From Canna indica (Eukaryota; Streptophyta; Magnoliopsida; Zingiberales; Cannaceae), in assembly GCA_034359265.1 (NCBI GenBank), contig CP136890.1, positions 46,102,501 through 46,166,500 of the forward strand: a DNA stretch of 64,000 bases, given 5' to 3'. Position numbers and translations under genes: made by a program. Positions within the stretch are counted from its first letter, which is position 1. The number at the start of each line of letters is the position of its first letter. Below are positions 11,193 to 21,003 of the stretch, in pieces. Under the pieces are notes generated by a model. That model was not told the origin of the DNA and did no database searches. It saw only the letters and a list, made by a program, of their open reading frames with translations.

Positions 11193-12712
11193 ATGTCTGG
11201 TCGTGGTTATCGACGCAGGAGGGCTTCGGAGTCTCCGATCGGTGAGACTCCAGCACTTACTCATGCTGCTGATCCTCCTGTTGCTGATCCTCATGAGGAT
11301 GATACTGCCGAGGCTAGTACATCCAGACGCAGGCGGCCACGCGGGCCGAACAGGTGGCAGCCTCCACCAGCCACAGAGTCACGTAGATTGATCAGCGTGA
11401 TTGGGGAGCGGTAATATATCATGAATTATGAATCATTACAAATTCATTATATCATAATATAATATTAAAATTTATTTTTGTTGTGCAGGTTCGAGCAAGA
11501 AGAAGTGCCGAGGAGCATTTCTTCTACTATTCGACGATACATGCACGGGGCATGGCCTACGTGGTCTCACGTGCCTAGCGAGCACGTCGACATGTTATGG
11601 CGCGAGTTTGAGGCACGTATTATTTTTTTTTTACATGCATGATGATATATTAAGAATTGGTACTGATATTATTATTTTGCAGGCTCGCTATACATGGGCC
11701 GAGGACCAGAGGTCCTTCATTTACGCTGCCTGGGAGTCTATTTCCCGGGCAAGGTACAACGGGCAGCTGGGGCAGGCTCGGTCCCGAGCGATGGCCCGAG
11801 CTGGGACCACTAACATCGCGGAGACTCGGGGATACGGCCCCAGTTGGATTACTCCGAATATATGGGACCAGCTCGTGGGGATATGGTCGACGGATCGATG
11901 GCAGGAGGTTTCTCAGAATGCGGCTAGAAATCGCATGTCGGGGGGAGCAGCGCGTCACACCGGCGGCTCTGTTGCATTTGCAGTGCACGCAAACCGTATG
12001 GTAAGTATATCGTTTAATTATATATTTTATTTGTTATTATGTGTACTAATTAATGTATTTGTTTTGTAAATGTAGACGACGGTGTCGGATGACGGGACTG
12101 TCCAGCGACCCTCCCCGATGGCGGTGTTTGAGCGGACTCACCGTCGAGCACATGGGACGGGGGAGTACATCGACAACCGCGCTGCATACATTGTGGTAAT
12201 TATATATTTGTTTAAATTATTCATTATATATTTATAATTTAAGTTTTATGATAAATATTAAACAAAAAATCAAACTCGAGTAGGAGACGTACAGCCAGAG
12301 GGTGGTGCAGCGCGGGGGTACCCCCGAGGACTTTGACGCAGCATCGTGGGTCGAGGCCGCAGGTGGCTGGGACCATGGCCGCGTATATGGCTTCGCAGAT
12401 AGTGGTCATGCGCGAGCCGTGCTAGGGCCACTTGGGGCACCGACCCCTCCGGTCGCTGGTGAGCGGCCGTCCACCTCTAGATCCAGTTATGATCATAGTA
12501 GCAGAATAAGGACTCTAGAGGAGACGGTCGCGCGTCAGAGTCAGATGATGGAGGAGATGCATGCTATGCTACGCAACATGTCAGGTCATCCCGCAGCAGG
12601 CATCTCTTCGGCATCATCTAATCCATCGTCCTCGAGTCAGTCCACGCCGGTGTATACTCAAGCACTCCAGACCCCGCCATATGATCCAGACCATCCTCCA
12701 TCGTCATCGTGA
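11193..12712 (+). CDS. CACTA second gene, five exons, TNPA-like
   Basis: Exons 11193-11410, 11489-11612, 11683-12000, 12076-12195 and 12284-12712 join into one frame of 402 residues plus stop. The N-terminus is Arg/Ser-rich. The middle matches the plant CACTA accessory-protein pattern: EFEARYTW, then a W-W-F-like stretch, HTGGSVAFAVHANRM, then a THRR...G.YID segment. The C-terminus has a short coiled-coil-like helix (RIRTLEETVARQSQMMEEM) and a Ser/Pro tail. In this class the second protein binds subterminal repeats and assists transposition. Introns 1, 3 and 4 are GT-AG. Intron 2 keeps the frame only with a GC donor at 11613 (GAG|GCACGT). Start and splice sites are my reading, not transcript-backed. 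Confidence 0.8.
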
Positions 12713-13368
12713 GATTTTTTGTTTGTATATTGAACTTGTTACTGAGATATTGAACTTGTTTAACTTATTTTGTTTGGATATTGATACTTCAATTTTGCAT
12801 TTGAATTGTTTTTATACTATCGTGGATAATTATCAATATAAATATAATTGTTTTGATGTATATCTTGGTGTGTTTGTGATGTGTGAATGAATGTGTGTAT
12901 GAGGGTATGGGTGTGTGAGTTATGTATCAGATAAATGTATCAATGTATCAATGGAAATTAGAAATTTGAAATTTTTCTGGTTGCAGGAATAGGTCATCAG
13001 CAACGGCTTTCCCACGGCCGTCCGTTGGAAAGCCGTTGCTAAAAGTGTATCGACAGCCGTTGCTGATGACCTACAGCAACGGCTTAGCCACGGGGTTTTA
13101 CTAACGGCGTTGCTACGGACTCGAGGCCGTTGCTATTAATGTTATCAGCAACGGCTCCGTGTCCGTGGTAAAACCGTTGCTGATAATATTTTTAGCGACG
13201 GCCCGGGCGGCCGTTGCTGATAAGGGCCGTTGCTGATCCGTTGCTAAGTTATCAGCAACGCGACTTTCTGTCACGGCTCTATTGCAACGGCTCGGCCGTT
13301 GCTGATGCTCTTCAGCAACGGCTCAGCAACGGCTTCAGCCGTTGCTGATACCCATTTTTCTAGTAGTG
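12713..13368 (+). repeat. CACTA 3' region, right subterminal repeats and TIR
   Basis: From 12713 to about 12990 there is an AT-rich 3' untranslated stretch without motifs. From about 12993 to 13350 come roughly 20 copies of AGCAACGGC/GCCGTTGCT in both orientations, denser than at the left end. The segment ends in the TIR at 13355-13368. Confidence 0.85.
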
Positions 13369-13371
13369 GAG

Positions 13372-15230
13372 CACACCATGTGGTAAGTACATTTTAAAAG
13401 CTTCTCTTAAGAATTTGTTATGTGACAGGCAAATTTTTTTCTTTTATGTGATAGTGTAATGAAGGCTCATAATGCTGCACTGAGTGGCAGCGGCAGTAAT
13501 TCGATGGAACGTCGAGGCTGGGGTCCCGGGTTCGAACCCCAGCAGGTAATTGCTGAGGGGGGGAGATTGTTGGCTGGGTAGCAATTGTCCCGTGGCAGAG
13601 GCCGGGTTTGGCCCAGTCACATTCGAACGCGGGGGGCGCTCGGGCTGCTATTCGATACAAGATGAGGGTAGCACCTGATTCTGGGAGCTGGTATGGAGTT
13701 GAACCATCTTTCCAATTATTATCCGACCTTAGGGGCATCTGAGACCGCCAGGGTCAAGAGATTCGTTGGAGGCTTGAGGCCTCAGATTGGCAGGCTCATC
13801 CACTATACCGAGGACTCCACTCTTGCCCGGTTAGTGGATGAAGCCCTTCGGAAGGAATCCTAGGTGTTTTCGAGAGGAATGATGGGCCGGCCAAGAAGAA
13901 ATTTTGGCCGTAGGGATCTGGGAGTCGACCATGGCACTCGGAGGGGGCGGTGACCACCACAGACCACCAGCAGACCAGAAGTCAGAGTCGTAGTCGGGGC
14001 CATGGGGGGTCCAGGGTCAGGATCAGTGAGGCCGGCATGGTCAGGAGGTGCTCCTTAAAAGGTGGAGGTACCGCAGTGTGGCAGTTGCAGTCGGAGGCAC
14101 TGGGGGGCCTGTCTTGGCCGCACAGATGCTTGTTATGAATGCAGTAGGGTCGGGTACTTCAAGAAGGACTGTCCGGAGAGATTTGGCCAGAAGTTTGAGC
14201 AGCCAAAAGGAAAGACACCTATATCTGTAGGGTCAGTGGCTCAGAGAGGTCAGGCACAGAACAACGGGCCGCAGGCAAGTCATTCAGAGAGGTCGTCTGC
14301 CAGAGTATTTGCTATGAACCGTGAGGGGGCAGAGGCGTCTAGAGCAGTTGTAGCAGGTACTATCTTAGTATGATCATCTGTTGCTTATGTTCTATTTGAT
14401 CCGTGTGCCACACACTCGTTTGTATCTGCCAAGTTTGCTGCTGAGTTGCCGATGGCACCTTCCTTGCGTGTCGGGCCATTTGTAGTATCAATACCTATGG
14501 TCGATGTAATCAAAGCCAAATTAAAATTTTCTTTTCAAGGCTTCGAAGTGCTCATCTGCGACCATACACTGAAGGCAGATTTGACATTCCTGCCCATGCT
14601 TGAGCTCGATGTCATTCTAGGCATGGATTGGCTGGCGGAGCACTTTGCAATGCTATGCAGCAGTGCTAAGACAGTCATGTTCAGCAAGCCCAGTTTGCCG
14701 CAGTTCTCCTTCCAAGGAGAGGGGAGGAGCGAGCCGATTGGGGGTCATCTCAGCCCTTAAGACTCGTAAACTGCTTCAGGGGGGGCTGTCAGTCCTTCCT
14801 GGTCTTCATATCCATGGCTGGAGAGAAGGGGGAAGCGGCAGGGGATGTCAGTGGAACTCAGGTAGTCTGCGAGTTTCCCGATGTGTTTCCCGAGGAGTTG
14901 TCGGGATTGTCGCCTAGGAGAGATGTTGAATTCTGCATTGAATTGTAGTCCGGCGTGAAGCCCATTTCCATTCCACCCTATAGGATGGCGCCAGCCGAAC
15001 TTAGGGAACTAAAAGAGCAGTGGCAAGAGATGCTAGACCTGGATTTCATCCGATCGAGTGTGTCACCATGGGGTGCTCCGGTGCTCTTCGTAAAGAAGAA
15101 GGATGGATCTATGCGTATGTGCATCGATTATAGGCAGTTGAACAGGGTGGCGATCTGTTTGTCCAACTGCAGGGGGCAATGGTTCTCTAAGATAAACTTG
15201 AGGTCCGGATACCATCAGCTGAAAATCTGG
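13372..15230 (+). mobile_element. Ty3-gypsy element, 5' half (split)
   Basis: This is the decayed gag-protease-RT part of a gypsy element. It is interrupted at 15230 by the copia insertion and resumes at 29439. Without the copia the frame reads straight through (HQLKI then RDCDVPK). The left limit is uncertain; no 5' LTR is seen. A tRNA-like B box lies at 13529-13539. Confidence 0.8.
13740..15225 (+). pseudogene. gypsy gag-pro-RT, broken
   Basis: This was the polyprotein making capsid, protease and reverse transcriptase. In order: a gag C-terminal piece (RVKRFVGGLRPQI, ~13770); a CCHC knuckle at 14121-14170 (CYECSRVGYFKKDCP, with the zinc-binding His replaced by Tyr); a protease at 14390-14700, in which the usual FDSGATHSF reads FDPCATHSF so the active-site triad is damaged, but DVILGMDWL is kept; and the RT N-terminus at 14955-15225 ([40 protein letters not shown]). 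Several stops and frame changes separate these blocks. The lineage is probably a Tekay/Del-like chromovirus, judged from motifs only. It is non-functional. Confidence 0.8.
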
Positions 15231-16140
15231 TGTTGGCTTTAGGTTTTCAACCTTGGTCTTAATCTCTTAATCTCGGTTTTGATGATAACAAACATGGAAC
15301 TAATATTTCATCGAGAAATCTTTCAGGTTCCATATCGATTAGCGTTCGATGTCCTCTATCGAAAAAATCGAAAGAAATCGGAAAATCAAAAGGACATTGA
15401 TCGTCGTGTTTGGGTTTGTCGCGAATTTTTTTTGAAGATCGACGTGTGCACCAAAGTCGCATGGACGAGTCCAAAGATCAAATGAAAAGCTCTCCAAATT
15501 GATGCTCGTTGAAAGTCGGAACCCGGAATCGAAGCGCGGAAGAAAAAGGGCTAAAAAATCAATTTCAGCCTAGGTTCGGTCGACCGAATAGGGTTTGTAA
15601 AATGACAGTAGCCATCTCGGTCGACCGAAGGATGCCTTAAAGCGACAGTAGCTACTTCGGTCGATCGGGCGGTCAACCGATCGAAGCCCAAAATGGGCAG
15701 TAGCTATGTCAGTCGATCGACTTGTGAATCACTAAAGACTCAACCTGCATCGGTCGACCGGATCGAGGGAACGCAGATTTGTGTTTGGGCAGTCGACCGT
15801 CGGTCGACCGCACATAGAGAAGATGCAGCGGTCGATCGGTCGGTCGACCGACCAATCGACCGAGCGTCCGCAACGGATAGAAGACTATCCGTTGTCCGTT
15901 GAGCTGTGGTTTTTTGAGAGGGTATAAATATACCTCATCTAACTCATTTTACCTTCTTCTCTCATTGTTTTCAGAAATCATTGATCATCAAAAAGAGAGA
16001 TCTAAGCCTTCCAAAAGATTTAGTGCTTGCGCTCGGTTCTTCCGCCAACTACATCTTCAAGCGCACACTCTGCTCCTCAACTCGGGAATTGATTCGAGCT
16101 CTATGACTCGACGAGTTGGAGGTTTCAAGGCTTGGAAAAG
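15231..16140 (+). repeat. copia 5' LTR, first part
   Basis: This is the U3 and start of the R region of the LTR, from TGTTGGC to the LINE A insertion point. It contains a cluster of GGTCGACC-type palindromes and a TATA box. It continues at 21410. LINE A's possible short target duplication is AAAAG (16136-16140 and 21405-21409), ambiguous because it merges with the poly(A). Confidence 0.8.
15575..15930 (+). promoter_or_regulatory. LTR promoter: palindrome cluster plus TATA box
   Basis: At least ten copies of CGGTCGACCG or close variants (TCGGTCGATCGG, CGACCGACC) lie between about 15575 and 15870. TATAAATA follows at 15923-15930. The spacing fits a U3 enhancer array feeding an LTR promoter. 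Function is inferred from position only. Confidence 0.55.
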
Positions 16141-16143
16141 AGC

Positions 16144-17390
16144 ATGAATTCTTCATTTTATTTTAAGCTCTATGACTCTGATCCTGGCTGTAGGGACAAT
16201 GTGACAGTTCAGAATGATGGGCCTAAATCGTGGTCGTCCTTGTTTTTATCGAAGAATGTCACTGCGGATTGTTCTTTACAGTTTGAAGCGCCTAAAGTGA
16301 TAAATGGTGATTTTGTGGTTGATGTCTCGGATGAGGAATTATCGGATGGGATTGATTATTGGAAGTATGCTCTTGTCGGTCATTTTGTTGGGGCTAAGCC
16401 GTATTTCCCTACTGTCAAAAGAAAAGTCATTTCGATGTGGAATCCTGTAGGAGAATGTGAGGTCTTTTCTCTTCCTTCAGGTTTTTTTCTGTTCAAATTT
16501 GCTCAAGAGGCCGATATGATGCTTGCTCTTGAAGGAGGGCCTTGGTTTATCCAAGGACAGTTGATGGTTCTGCGACGATGGACTCCTGGAATGAAGATTG
16601 AGACATTATCGTTGTCTGCTATCCCTATTTGGGTGAAGGTTTATCATCTCCCCTTGGAATTCTGGAATGCTTCTATTATTGGGCGAATCCTGAGTGGCAT
16701 TGGTAGACCGTTGTACATGGATAATCCTACTGCTTCCAAAAGCCGTATTGGGTATGCACGCCTATGTGTTGAGATGGATGCTAGTACAAACCTCCCCGAA
16801 GATCTGGCTTTCACTATAAGAGGGGTGAAATACAATGTTAAGTTAGAATATGATTGGAAACCAAAGAAGTGCGAAAGGTGCTCAACTTTTGGTCATGTAG
16901 AGGCCAAGTGTCCGCTCTTATCAAGAGGGTGACCTCTATTTGGGTTCCTAAACAGCCGAGGGGAAGGTCGGCGGAAATTTCCAACCAAACTGTGGATATG
17001 GATGAGAAAACTGAGGCGGGAACAGCTTCCTTGATTCCTGAGACTATGACTAAGAAACCTGGGCTGGTATCGGTTAAGGGCTGCGATAGTATGGTTCCTT
17101 CAGATGTTAACAGAGGGTTCAGAACCCTTCATCATAGACAGTCAGCTGACCGACAAACTAGTATGGGCAGAAATCCGGGTCTTTGTGTTCAGAGTCGTGC
17201 CCGTGTAACCTCAACAGATGGTCCTTCTAGAGCCAAGAGAGTTGATCCTTCAAGTTCTCATAACACTTTTTAGGTCCTAGCCGCGGTTGAGGATGAAGAT
17301 AGCGTTGATGATGCAAACTTTGTGGTAGCGGGAGGAATTGTGAGTGATAAAGGGGGCCAAGCACTCCCTCTGACGATCTGCCATGATTAA
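16144..17390 (+). pseudogene. LINE A ORF1 (DUF4283 + CCHC), two lesions
   Basis: This was an RNA-binding protein that packages LINE RNA. Residues ~25-190 match DUF4283 (WSSLF, VDVSDEEL, GGPWFIQGQLMVLRRW, IPIWVKVYHLP). A zinc knuckle follows, CERCSTFGHVEAKC (C-x2-C-x4-H-x4-C, intact). Two lesions are visible against LINE B: a one-base deletion near 16920, right after the knuckle, and a premature TAG at 17271-17273 where LINE B has CAG. The ancestral frame would end with TAA at 17388-17390, overlapping the ORF2 start by 8 nt (ATGATTAA). The ATG at 16144 is the first available but is probably internal to the full-length protein. Confidence 0.85.
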
Positions 17391-20300
17391 TTTAGCATCA
17401 TGGAATGTTCGAGGATTAAATTCCTCGACTCGCCGGTTGGCAGTTCGAAACAAAATAATGCTGAACCAGTTAACTTCTATTTGGCTTCTTGAAACAAAGG
17501 TGAGACAAGGTAAAGCTTCTCGAGTTATTCAGGACACAACAGGTGGGTGGAAATATTATTTTAATCATGACTCAGCTCCAAACGGGAGGATATGTATTGC
17601 TTGGGACCACACCGCAGTCGACTATCAATTCTTGTTTAACTCTGATCAGATTATTTTTGGGAAAATTACAGTCCTCAATACGTCAGATACTTTCTTTTTT
17701 ACTGCAGTTTATGGGAGGAATGAGGAGCAGAATAGGCGATGTCTATGGGAGCAACTCCAAACGGTGCGTAATCAGGTGCATGGGCCTTGGCTTATTATGG
17801 GAGACTTTAATACCGTTTTTCATGCATCCGAGAAGGTTGGGGGGCGTCACTTTTCTACACATGCTACCATTCAGATCTCTGATAATCTCCATACATTAGG
17901 TGTGTCTGATTTGAATTGGAAGGGGTGCCATTACACATGGTCAAACAGTCAGATTGGGGCTAATCGTATTATGTGCAAATTGGACAGAGTGCTTGTAAAT
18001 TCTGACTGGATAACCACCTTTCCAGATAGTGAGGCTATTTTTCATAATCCTGGTGTGTCTGATCACTCTATGGCTGTCCTACATTATCAGAGGATCAAGC
18101 GGAGAAAGGGACCTTTCAAATTCTTCAACCAGTGGATTTCCAGACCGGATTTTTTACAGGTGGTGCAGGCAGCTTGGTCTTCCCCGGTTGCTTGTAGAGA
18201 TGGGAGGAGACCCACTCCTATGTTCTCTCTTGTTCAGAAGCTTAAATTTACAAAGACTGCATTGAAGAAGTGGGCTTTTGAGAACCATATCCGTGAGATA
18301 TCTGAAAAAAGGAATCTACTTGAGCGTCTTGATGTAATTCAAAGTAGAATCCAGGCAAACACAACTGATGAGGGACTACACATTCAAGAAAAAGAACTGA
18401 GAGGACAGTTACATGATTACTTAGATATGGAGGAGGCCTCTATGAGACAAATATCTAAAGTCCAATGGTTGAATCTGGGTGATTCGAATACAACCTATTT
18501 CTATAGGGCTTTTAAGCAACGGTGTAATGCACATGCAATCCATTCAGTACAGATTGAATCTGGCCAGCGTGTTTATGGTGAGCAAGCAGAGCAGGAGGCG
18601 ATCAATTACTTCAATGGTATTTTTAATGCCCCCCAAGAGGAGGTGGATTTCTCTATCATGCAGACTCATAGGCAGCTTAAGCCAGACAGCATTGTGTTAT
18701 TGGCACGACAAATTTTAGACCATGAGATATATGAGGCTATTCATGCGTCTCCAAATGGTAAAGCTCCAGGTATTGATGGATTTACTAAGGAGTTTTTCAC
18801 GTCCACTTGGGGCCTCACGGGGATGGCAGTTACGAAAGCCATACAAAGTTTTTTTAAATCCAGGAAGCTCTTGAGAGAGATTAACATCACCTCTATTACA
18901 CTGGTCCCTAAGAAGAGGAGGCCTGAAACCTTTGCGGATTATCGGCCCATCTCAGTCTGCAAGATGATTTACAGGTTTATCTCCAAGATACTTGCAAATC
19001 GACTTCAGAAGGTCCTTGAGGATTTCATTGGACCAAACCAACATGCCTTCTTGAAGGGACGGCTCATCCATGATAATATAGCCTTATGTCATGAGCTGAT
19101 GACTGGATATCACTTGGACCATGGTCCCTCACGTATGGCAATCAAAATTGATCTCCACAAAGCTTATGACTCAGTACGGTGGGATTTTTTGATCGCACTT
19201 CTCAGATGTTATAGGTTCCCTGAGGTTTTTATTGATTATATTAAAGCATGTATCTCTCATCCCAGATTCACACTGAATTTGAACGGCGCTTCTTGTGGCT
19301 TTTTCCAAAGCAGTAGAGGCCTACGACAGGGCTGTCCTATGGCCCCTTACTTGTTCATCCTGGTGATGCAGTACTTCTCCGATCTGATGGATAACAAAGT
19401 CATTGAGGGTTGCTTCTCTCCCCACCCCAAATGTTGGGATCCGCTTGTTACTCACCTCATGTTTGCGGATGACCTATTCATCTTCTCTAGAGCAGATTCT
19501 TCCTCAGTTATCGCTATTCGTGACTGCTTGGCACATTTTCATCAGTTTTTAGGGCTCCGTACTAGCAATCATAAATCCCATCTGTATATCTCGGGTGCTT
19601 CTCCCGATATGAGGTCCTCTATTGCTGATATTCTGTGCATGCCATTTGGGTCGCTACCTGTCCGATACTTGGGGGTCCCTCTATTATCGACTAGACCTTC
19701 TTTCCATGATTGCAAACCTCTACTTGACAGTATTGAAGCTAACATAAATGGATGGACTAGCAAGTGTCTCTCTTATGCTGGGCGGTTGGAGCTGATTAAG
19801 TCAGTGCTGATGGGGAAACTACTTTTCTGGTGCTCCTCTTTCTCACTACCTCAACAAGTTGTTATCCGTATTGAGCAGCTTCTTGCTCGTTTCCTTTGGT
19901 CTGGCAGAACTCAAAAATATAACCATCGAATTGCTTGGCTTTCGGTATGTAAACCAAAGGAAAAAGGCGGTCTTGGCTTGAGAAATATTAGGAAGCTTAA
20001 CCAAGCATGCTTAATGAGATATGTGTGGGCCATTGCTTCCAAAAAAGATTCTCTCTGGGTACGATGGATGCACAGTAATTTCTTGAGGTCAGACTCTATT
20101 TCGACTCGTCGCACACCAGCTGTGCTTTCATGGGTGACGCGGAGTATTTTTAATGTGAGGCACCTAGCACAGCCTCACGTTACACACAAGATTGGGAATG
20201 GGAGATCCACAATGTTATGGCATGAACCTTGGCATCCTGATGGCATTCTTATTCATATTGTGAAGCGGTATCCATATAGCATCCCCGTATCCTTTAGGGA

Positions 20301-21003
20301 CAAAGTAGCCCTGCTCAAACATTCAGGTGGATGGGACATAACTGGTTATCAGCACTCTTGCCTCTTTGAGGCATGGCAGCGGCTCCACCACGTTCCTACC
20401 TTGGACTATCATAGCGATGACTCTATCATTTGGAGCGCTTCCCCCTCCGGGAAGTTCACTCTCAAATCCGCGTATGACACTTTGGTCTCCAATGAACCAA
20501 ACGTTGCTTGGCATGAATTGGTCTGGTTTCAGAATCACATTCCTCGGTACTCATTTATCTCTTGGCTAGCCTTTTGGAATAGACTTCCTACCTTTGATCG
20601 TATGCAGGCTTGGGGTCGGCAGGGCCCAAATATGTTCTATCTTTGTCAGAATTCCTGTGAGAGTTTGAATCATATCTTTTTTGATTGTGATTATACACAT
20701 AAAGTCTGGGAGGAGGTGCTAAAAGGGTGCAACTTGAGGCCTTGCAGAAACACTTGGTCTGATTATCGGACTTGGTTTCTCTACCACTTCAAGGGATCCT
20801 CTGAGGCTAGAAGACATAGGAAACTCTCCTTCACCACTTCGATATACCACATCTGGACTGAACGGAATCGCAGAATGCATGATGAGCCGAAGAGGACTTG
20901 GGAGCTCCTAGCTGACGAAATCACTCATGATATTCAGAGCAGAAGAGGACGTGCCCCCCCCCCACTCCTCCCCACCGCCAACAGTCTGACCGACTCGCGA
21001 TGA
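17383..21003 (+). CDS. LINE A ORF2: endonuclease-reverse transcriptase
   Basis: An uninterrupted 1206-residue frame. The N-terminal apurinic-type endonuclease spans ~1-230 with all visible catalytic signatures: SWNVRGLN, LLETKV (Glu ~37), GDFN (Asp141, Asn143) and SDHSM (Asp227, His228). The reverse transcriptase spans ~460-740: KIDLHKAYDSVRWDFL, RGLRQGCPMAPYLF and the catalytic FADD (Asp696, Asp697). A C-terminal zf-RVT zinc-binding domain lies around 1088 (YLCQNSCESLNHIFFDC). The protein would nick target DNA and copy LINE RNA at the nick. No RNase H domain follows, as in many plant L1s. An intact frame of this length suggests recent insertion, though ORF1 in the same copy is broken. Confidence 0.93.
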   Translation: MINLASWNVRGLNSSTRRLAVRNKIMLNQLTSIWLLETKVRQGKASRVIQDTTGGWKYYFNHDSAPNGRICIAWDHTAVDYQFLFNSDQIIFGKITVLNTSDTFFFTAVYGRNEEQNRRCLWEQLQTVRNQVHGPWLIMGDFNTVFHASEKVGGRHFSTHATIQISDNLHTLGVSDLNWKGCHYTWSNSQIGANRIMCKLDRVLVNSDWITTFPDSEAIFHNPGVSDHSMAVLHYQRIKRRKGPFKFFNQWISRPDFLQVVQAAWSSPVACRDGRRPTPMFSLVQKLKFTKTALKKWAFENHIREISEKRNLLERLDVIQSRIQANTTDEGLHIQEKELRGQLHDYLDMEEASMRQISKVQWLNLGDSNTTYFYRAFKQRCNAHAIHSVQIESGQRVYGEQAEQEAINYFNGIFNAPQEEVDFSIMQTHRQLKPDSIVLLARQILDHEIYEAIHASPNGKAPGIDGFTKEFFTSTWGLTGMAVTKAIQSFFKSRKLLREINITSITLVPKKRRPETFADYRPISVCKMIYRFISKILANRLQKVLEDFIGPNQHAFLKGRLIHDNIALCHELMTGYHLDHGPSRMAIKIDLHKAYDSVRWDFLIALLRCYRFPEVFIDYIKACISHPRFTLNLNGASCGFFQSSRGLRQGCPMAPYLFILVMQYFSDLMDNKVIEGCFSPHPKCWDPLVTHLMFADDLFIFSRADSSSVIAIRDCLAHFHQFLGLRTSNHKSHLYISGASPDMRSSIADILCMPFGSLPVRYLGVPLLSTRPSFHDCKPLLDSIEANINGWTSKCLSYAGRLELIKSVLMGKLLFWCSSFSLPQQVVIRIEQLLARFLWSGRTQKYNHRIAWLSVCKPKEKGGLGLRNIRKLNQACLMRYVWAIASKKDSLWVRWMHSNFLRSDSISTRRTPAVLSWVTRSIFNVRHLAQPHVTHKIGNGRSTMLWHEPWHPDGILIHIVKRYPYSIPVSFRDKVALLKHSGGWDITGYQHSCLFEAWQRLHHVPTLDYHSDDSIIWSASPSGKFTLKSAYDTLVSNEPNVAWHELVWFQNHIPRYSFISWLAFWNRLPTFDRMQAWGRQGPNMFYLCQNSCESLNHIFFDCDYTHKVWEEVLKGCNLRPCRNTWSDYRTWFLYHFKGSSEARRHRKLSFTTSIYHIWTERNRRMHDEPKRTWELLADEITHDIQSRRGRAPPPLLPTANSLTDSR

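Larger units (their letters stand above)
6139..13368 (+). mobile_element. Complete CACTA (En/Spm, CMC) transposon
   Basis: A 7.23-kb element. The left end reads CACTACTAGAAA (6139-6150) and the right end TTTTTCTAGTAGTG (13355-13368), a matching terminal inverted repeat. The 3-bp target duplication GAG is present at 6136-6138 and 13369-13371. Both subterminal regions are packed with AGCAACGGC and its complement. Inside are an uninterrupted tnp2 transposase and a second, five-exon gene whose exons join in one open frame. By sequence it has all parts of an autonomous element; activity cannot be judged. It inserted in sequence immediately upstream of a decayed gypsy element. Confidence 0.95.

Noticed and set aside
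11650..11988. Minus-strand and shifted frames over the CACTA second gene
   Set aside because: They are shadows of exon 3, which alone fits the family pattern and splices in frame.
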